64,000 nt of DNA from Bradyrhizobium elkanii WSM2783 (GTDB lineage Bacteria > Pseudomonadota > Alphaproteobacteria > Rhizobiales > Xanthobacteraceae), in assembly GCF_000472865.1 (NCBI RefSeq), contig NZ_AXAP01000015.1, forward strand, positions 1 through 64,000. The letters run 5' to 3'. A program made the translations under genes and the position numbers. The first letter of the stretch is position 1; each line of letters opens with the position of its first letter. The notes beneath the pieces were generated by a model. The model was not told the DNA's origin, ran no database searches, and saw nothing but the letters and a program-made list of their open reading frames with translations. Positions 61,855-64,000 of this stretch are shown here, in pieces.

Positions 61855-62901
61855 ATGAAGTACAATCAGCCCTACGGTTTGGCAGAAGAGGACGTGCTCT
61901 ATAGCGTTCCCTTCGTGAACGGCGATCCCTCGATCGGCCGCGCCGGCTCGATCCCGCCAGCGGAGAGTATCGAATACGACCAGCGCGAGATCATCGCGGT
62001 GATCCAGTGGGCCTACGACCACGGCTACGTGGACTACGCCGCGCAGCTCTGTCAGGCCCCGACCAACGCCGACCTGACGCAACTGCTTAAGGCAATCTGG
62101 GGTCTCGTCAATTCGCGCTTTCTGCAAGCGCCGCGCGACTACTATGTGAATGCCGTTACTGGGAACGACGCCAACGACGGGCTCTCCGCTGCCAAGCCGT
62201 TCAAGACCTTACAGAAGGCGCAGGACACCTTGGTGCGGTTCAATTTGAACGGCTACAACGTTACCGTCCATGTCGCGGCAGGCACCTACGCGCCGGTCAA
62301 TATCGGCTCAATCGGTGGCGCTGGAACGGTCTCGTATGTCGGGGACACGTCCAACCCGGCCAACTGCCTGATCGCAGCAAGCGTCGGCCCTTCTGTCGGC
62401 GTGATCGGGACCGGCGACTATCGCTTCTATGGCTTCAAGTGTACATCGGCGGCGAATGACGTGGGCGTCCCGTCAACCTGCTTCTGGGTGTGGGGCACCG
62501 CGACCGTCGCTCTATATCAAATCGAGTTCGGCGCGACCATCGACGCCCACATGATCACGGTCAACGGCGGCTACATCGGGTGCTTCGGGCCGTTCAAGGT
62601 CACGGGAAACACCAACAACCATTATTATTGCGGTAGCGGTGGGCGCATTCTCAACACGACCTATGCGCCAGCGCTGCTGGCCTTGACGATCCCCAATCCA
62701 ATCACCGTGACCCGTTGGGTCTATTGCGACGGTGCCAGCGGCACCGTCATGAAGTACGGCACCATCACCGGCTTCGCCAATGTCACCGGCCAAAAATATA
62801 CCGCCGTGCAAAACAGCATCATCGATAGCGTGGGAGGCGGCATCAACTATCTGCCCGGAACGATTGCCGGTACAACCGCGAGCGGAGGACAGTACACATG
62901 A
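61855..62901 (+). CDS. Tail fibre / spike with beta-helix
   Basis: 348 residues. An N-terminal anchor (KYNQPYGLAEEDVLYSVPFV), then a right-handed beta-helix (ANDGLSAAKPFKTLQKAQDT start; repeated short beta turns). Likely receptor-binding or depolymerase-like. AAGGA precedes ATG 61855. Confidence 0.75.
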   Translation: MKYNQPYGLAEEDVLYSVPFVNGDPSIGRAGSIPPAESIEYDQREIIAVIQWAYDHGYVDYAAQLCQAPTNADLTQLLKAIWGLVNSRFLQAPRDYYVNAVTGNDANDGLSAAKPFKTLQKAQDTLVRFNLNGYNVTVHVAAGTYAPVNIGSIGGAGTVSYVGDTSNPANCLIAASVGPSVGVIGTGDYRFYGFKCTSAANDVGVPSTCFWVWGTATVALYQIEFGATIDAHMITVNGGYIGCFGPFKVTGNTNNHYYCGSGGRILNTTYAPALLALTIPNPITVTRWVYCDGASGTVMKYGTITGFANVTGQKYTAVQNSIIDSVGGGINYLPGTIAGTTASGGQYT

Positions 62902-63494
62902 GCGCCTATGATCCTTACAATTGGTACTGGCTCGCCGACGATGCGCGGCTGTTCGCCAGCGCGACCTCGGCGCTGATCCAGTCCGACGATCCGGCCTATG
63001 TGGCGTGGACGCAGCAGGGCAACGCCGCAACACCGTGGCCAAGGGATGACGCCGGGGAGCAGACGCCCGCCGAGCTGCAGCGCGCGCTGTTTCCGTATCG
63101 CATCCACGTCGATCTGAAATCCTACGCCTTCATGGTGCGCGAGCAGAAGGAACTGGGCGGCATGCCGGTGACCGGCATCGCGGGCTTGACGGAAATCCGC
63201 ACCGGTCCTTCGACGCAGACCTTGCTTGAGCGCTATCACTCGGTCGCCGCCGCCGACCCGCAATTCACCGTCACGTGGGTGCAGCCGGATCGCAGCACCG
63301 TCACGCTGGACGCGACCGCCATCAACAGCCTGTGGAGCCAGCTCGCGACGTTCATCGCCGGCACTTACGATTCCTACGCTCAGGCGGTCTCCGGCGTCGA
63401 CGGCGGTACCATCACGACCACGGGGCAGATCGATGCCATCTTTGGCGTGACGCTGCAGCGGGCTCAAAAAGTGGACATCGGCTGGACGTCGTGA
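62898..63494 (+). CDS. Tail fibre-associated protein, DUF4376-like
   Basis: 198 residues; the DUF4376-like end (YDSYAQAVSGVDGGTITTTG QIDAIF) suggests a fibre-assembly or accessory role. ATGA overlap with the fibre gene. Confidence 0.65.
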   Translation: MSAYDPYNWYWLADDARLFASATSALIQSDDPAYVAWTQQGNAATPWPRDDAGEQTPAELQRALFPYRIHVDLKSYAFMVREQKELGGMPVTGIAGLTEIRTGPSTQTLLERYHSVAAADPQFTVTWVQPDRSTVTLDATAINSLWSQLATFIAGTYDSYAQAVSGVDGGTITTTGQIDAIFGVTLQRAQKVDIGWTS

Positions 63495-63495
63495 C

Positions 63496-63849
63496 ATGGC
63501 CATCGTCAACATCACGACCATCAACGACGCCGACTTCTATCGCAGCTTCATCTACAAGACGGTTGCTGACGTGCCGATTGATCTGACCGGCGTGCAGCTG
63601 CGCATGATGCTGCGCAAGCGCGCCACCGACGTCACCGTGTGGCTGCACCTGTCGAATGGCGACGAAGGCGGCATCACCATCATCGATGCGGCGGCCGGGC
63701 GGTTCAGCGTGCTGATCACACAGGCGCAGCTGGAGCGGTTACCGATCGATGAGTACGAGCACTCGCTGGTCATGACCTCGGCGGGCGGCACCGAGCAAAC
63801 CTCGGTGTGGCGCGGCACGCTGACCAATCAGGCGGGGCCGTCGCGATGA
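63496..63849 (+). CDS. BppU-like N-terminal domain protein
   Basis: 117 residues, an Ig-like/BppU-type baseplate-anchor domain (DFYRSFIYKTVADVPIDLTG VQLRMMLRK). Probably anchors the collagen-like fibre that follows. Confidence 0.6.
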   Translation: MAIVNITTINDADFYRSFIYKTVADVPIDLTGVQLRMMLRKRATDVTVWLHLSNGDEGGITIIDAAAGRFSVLITQAQLERLPIDEYEHSLVMTSAGGTEQTSVWRGTLTNQAGPSR

Positions 63850-64000
63850 CCGACATGGACATCGTGACCGAACCGGTCTCCGATGTTGAGGTCATCAACG
63901 ACAGCGACGTCGATGTGATCCTCGTCCCCGAGCAGGGACCGCCCGGACAACAGGGACCGCCCGGTCCGCAGGGGATACAGGGACCGGTCGGCCCGATGGG
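63846..64000 (+). CDS. Collagen-like tail fibre, 5' part (runs off the window)
   Basis: ATG 63846 in an ATGA overlap. An acidic N-terminus (DVEVINDSDVDVILVPEQG) leads into Gly-Pro-x repeats (PPGQQGPPGPQGIQGPVG). Truncated by the window edge; a second collagen-like virion protein. Confidence 0.75.
   Translation, partial: MTDMDIVTEPVSDVEVINDSDVDVILVPEQGPPGQQGPPGPQGIQGPVGPM

Overview
The window looks like a chromosome segment of a Bradyrhizobium-type alphaproteobacterium (GC-rich; a B12-dependent class II ribonucleotide reductase of the long alphaproteobacterial form, an NDUFA12-type complex I protein, a BA14K-family protein, and dispersed palindromic intergenic repeats of the kind common in Bradyrhizobium and Rhodopseudomonas). 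The species call is inference. A temperate prophage interrupts it from about 14.1 kb and runs past the right edge.

Host part (1-14.0 kb): a DMT/EamA exporter, a ParB-like protein that may be truncated, nrdJ with a long leader and a terminator, a second EamA exporter, a stand-alone response-regulator receiver, a secreted glycine-rich BA14K protein, an NDUFA12 homologue, a divergent DJ-1/PfpI enzyme and GlxA-type AraC regulator pair, and an HSL-type alpha/beta hydrolase. The genes are mostly monocistronic, and several end at clear hairpin terminators.

Prophage left arm (14.1-17.7 kb, leftward): tyrosine integrase, excisionase-like protein, a tiny overlapping membrane protein, a zinc-ribbon protein, two small proteins, a DnaA domain-IV-like protein and a CI-like repressor. 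A YdaS/Cro-like gene diverges from the repressor. The rightward early operon (17.7-28.2 kb) is tightly packed with ATGA/TGATG overlaps. It encodes a VRR-NUC nuclease, a wHTH protein, a Sak4-like RecA-fold ATPase, a DUF669-type single-strand binder, a PD-(D/E)XK nuclease, a vWA protein and a primase-helicase, followed by a 25-bp inverted repeat and several small genes.

Accessory region (28.3-31.8 kb, leftward): small secreted or membrane proteins, a DUF6876 protein and an HTH protein. They fall into five modules, each led by a copy of an approximately 80-nt structured leader. The region is headed by a promoter area with two copies of a 13-bp palindrome that also sits in front of xis-int. I regard this leader/operator system as the most unusual feature of the window.

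Late region (32.7-64 kb, rightward): P27-type small terminase and large terminase; a block of small genes with a GH25 endolysin and an HNH nuclease; a giant ORF whose C-terminus is an R-S-E ADP-ribosyltransferase and which contains a nested out-of-frame gene; a fused prohead protease-major capsid protein; the portal protein (after the capsid, not before it); a collagen-like protein; head-tail connectors; then a Mu-like contractile tail module (sheath, tube, chaperone with a T_TTT_TTT frameshift site, tape measure with a cell-wall hydrolase domain, gpN split in two, gpP, gp45, gp46, gp47, gp48) and tail-fibre genes. The phage therefore combines site-specific integration, an HK97-type head and a Mu-type contractile tail. 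The right attachment site is outside the window.
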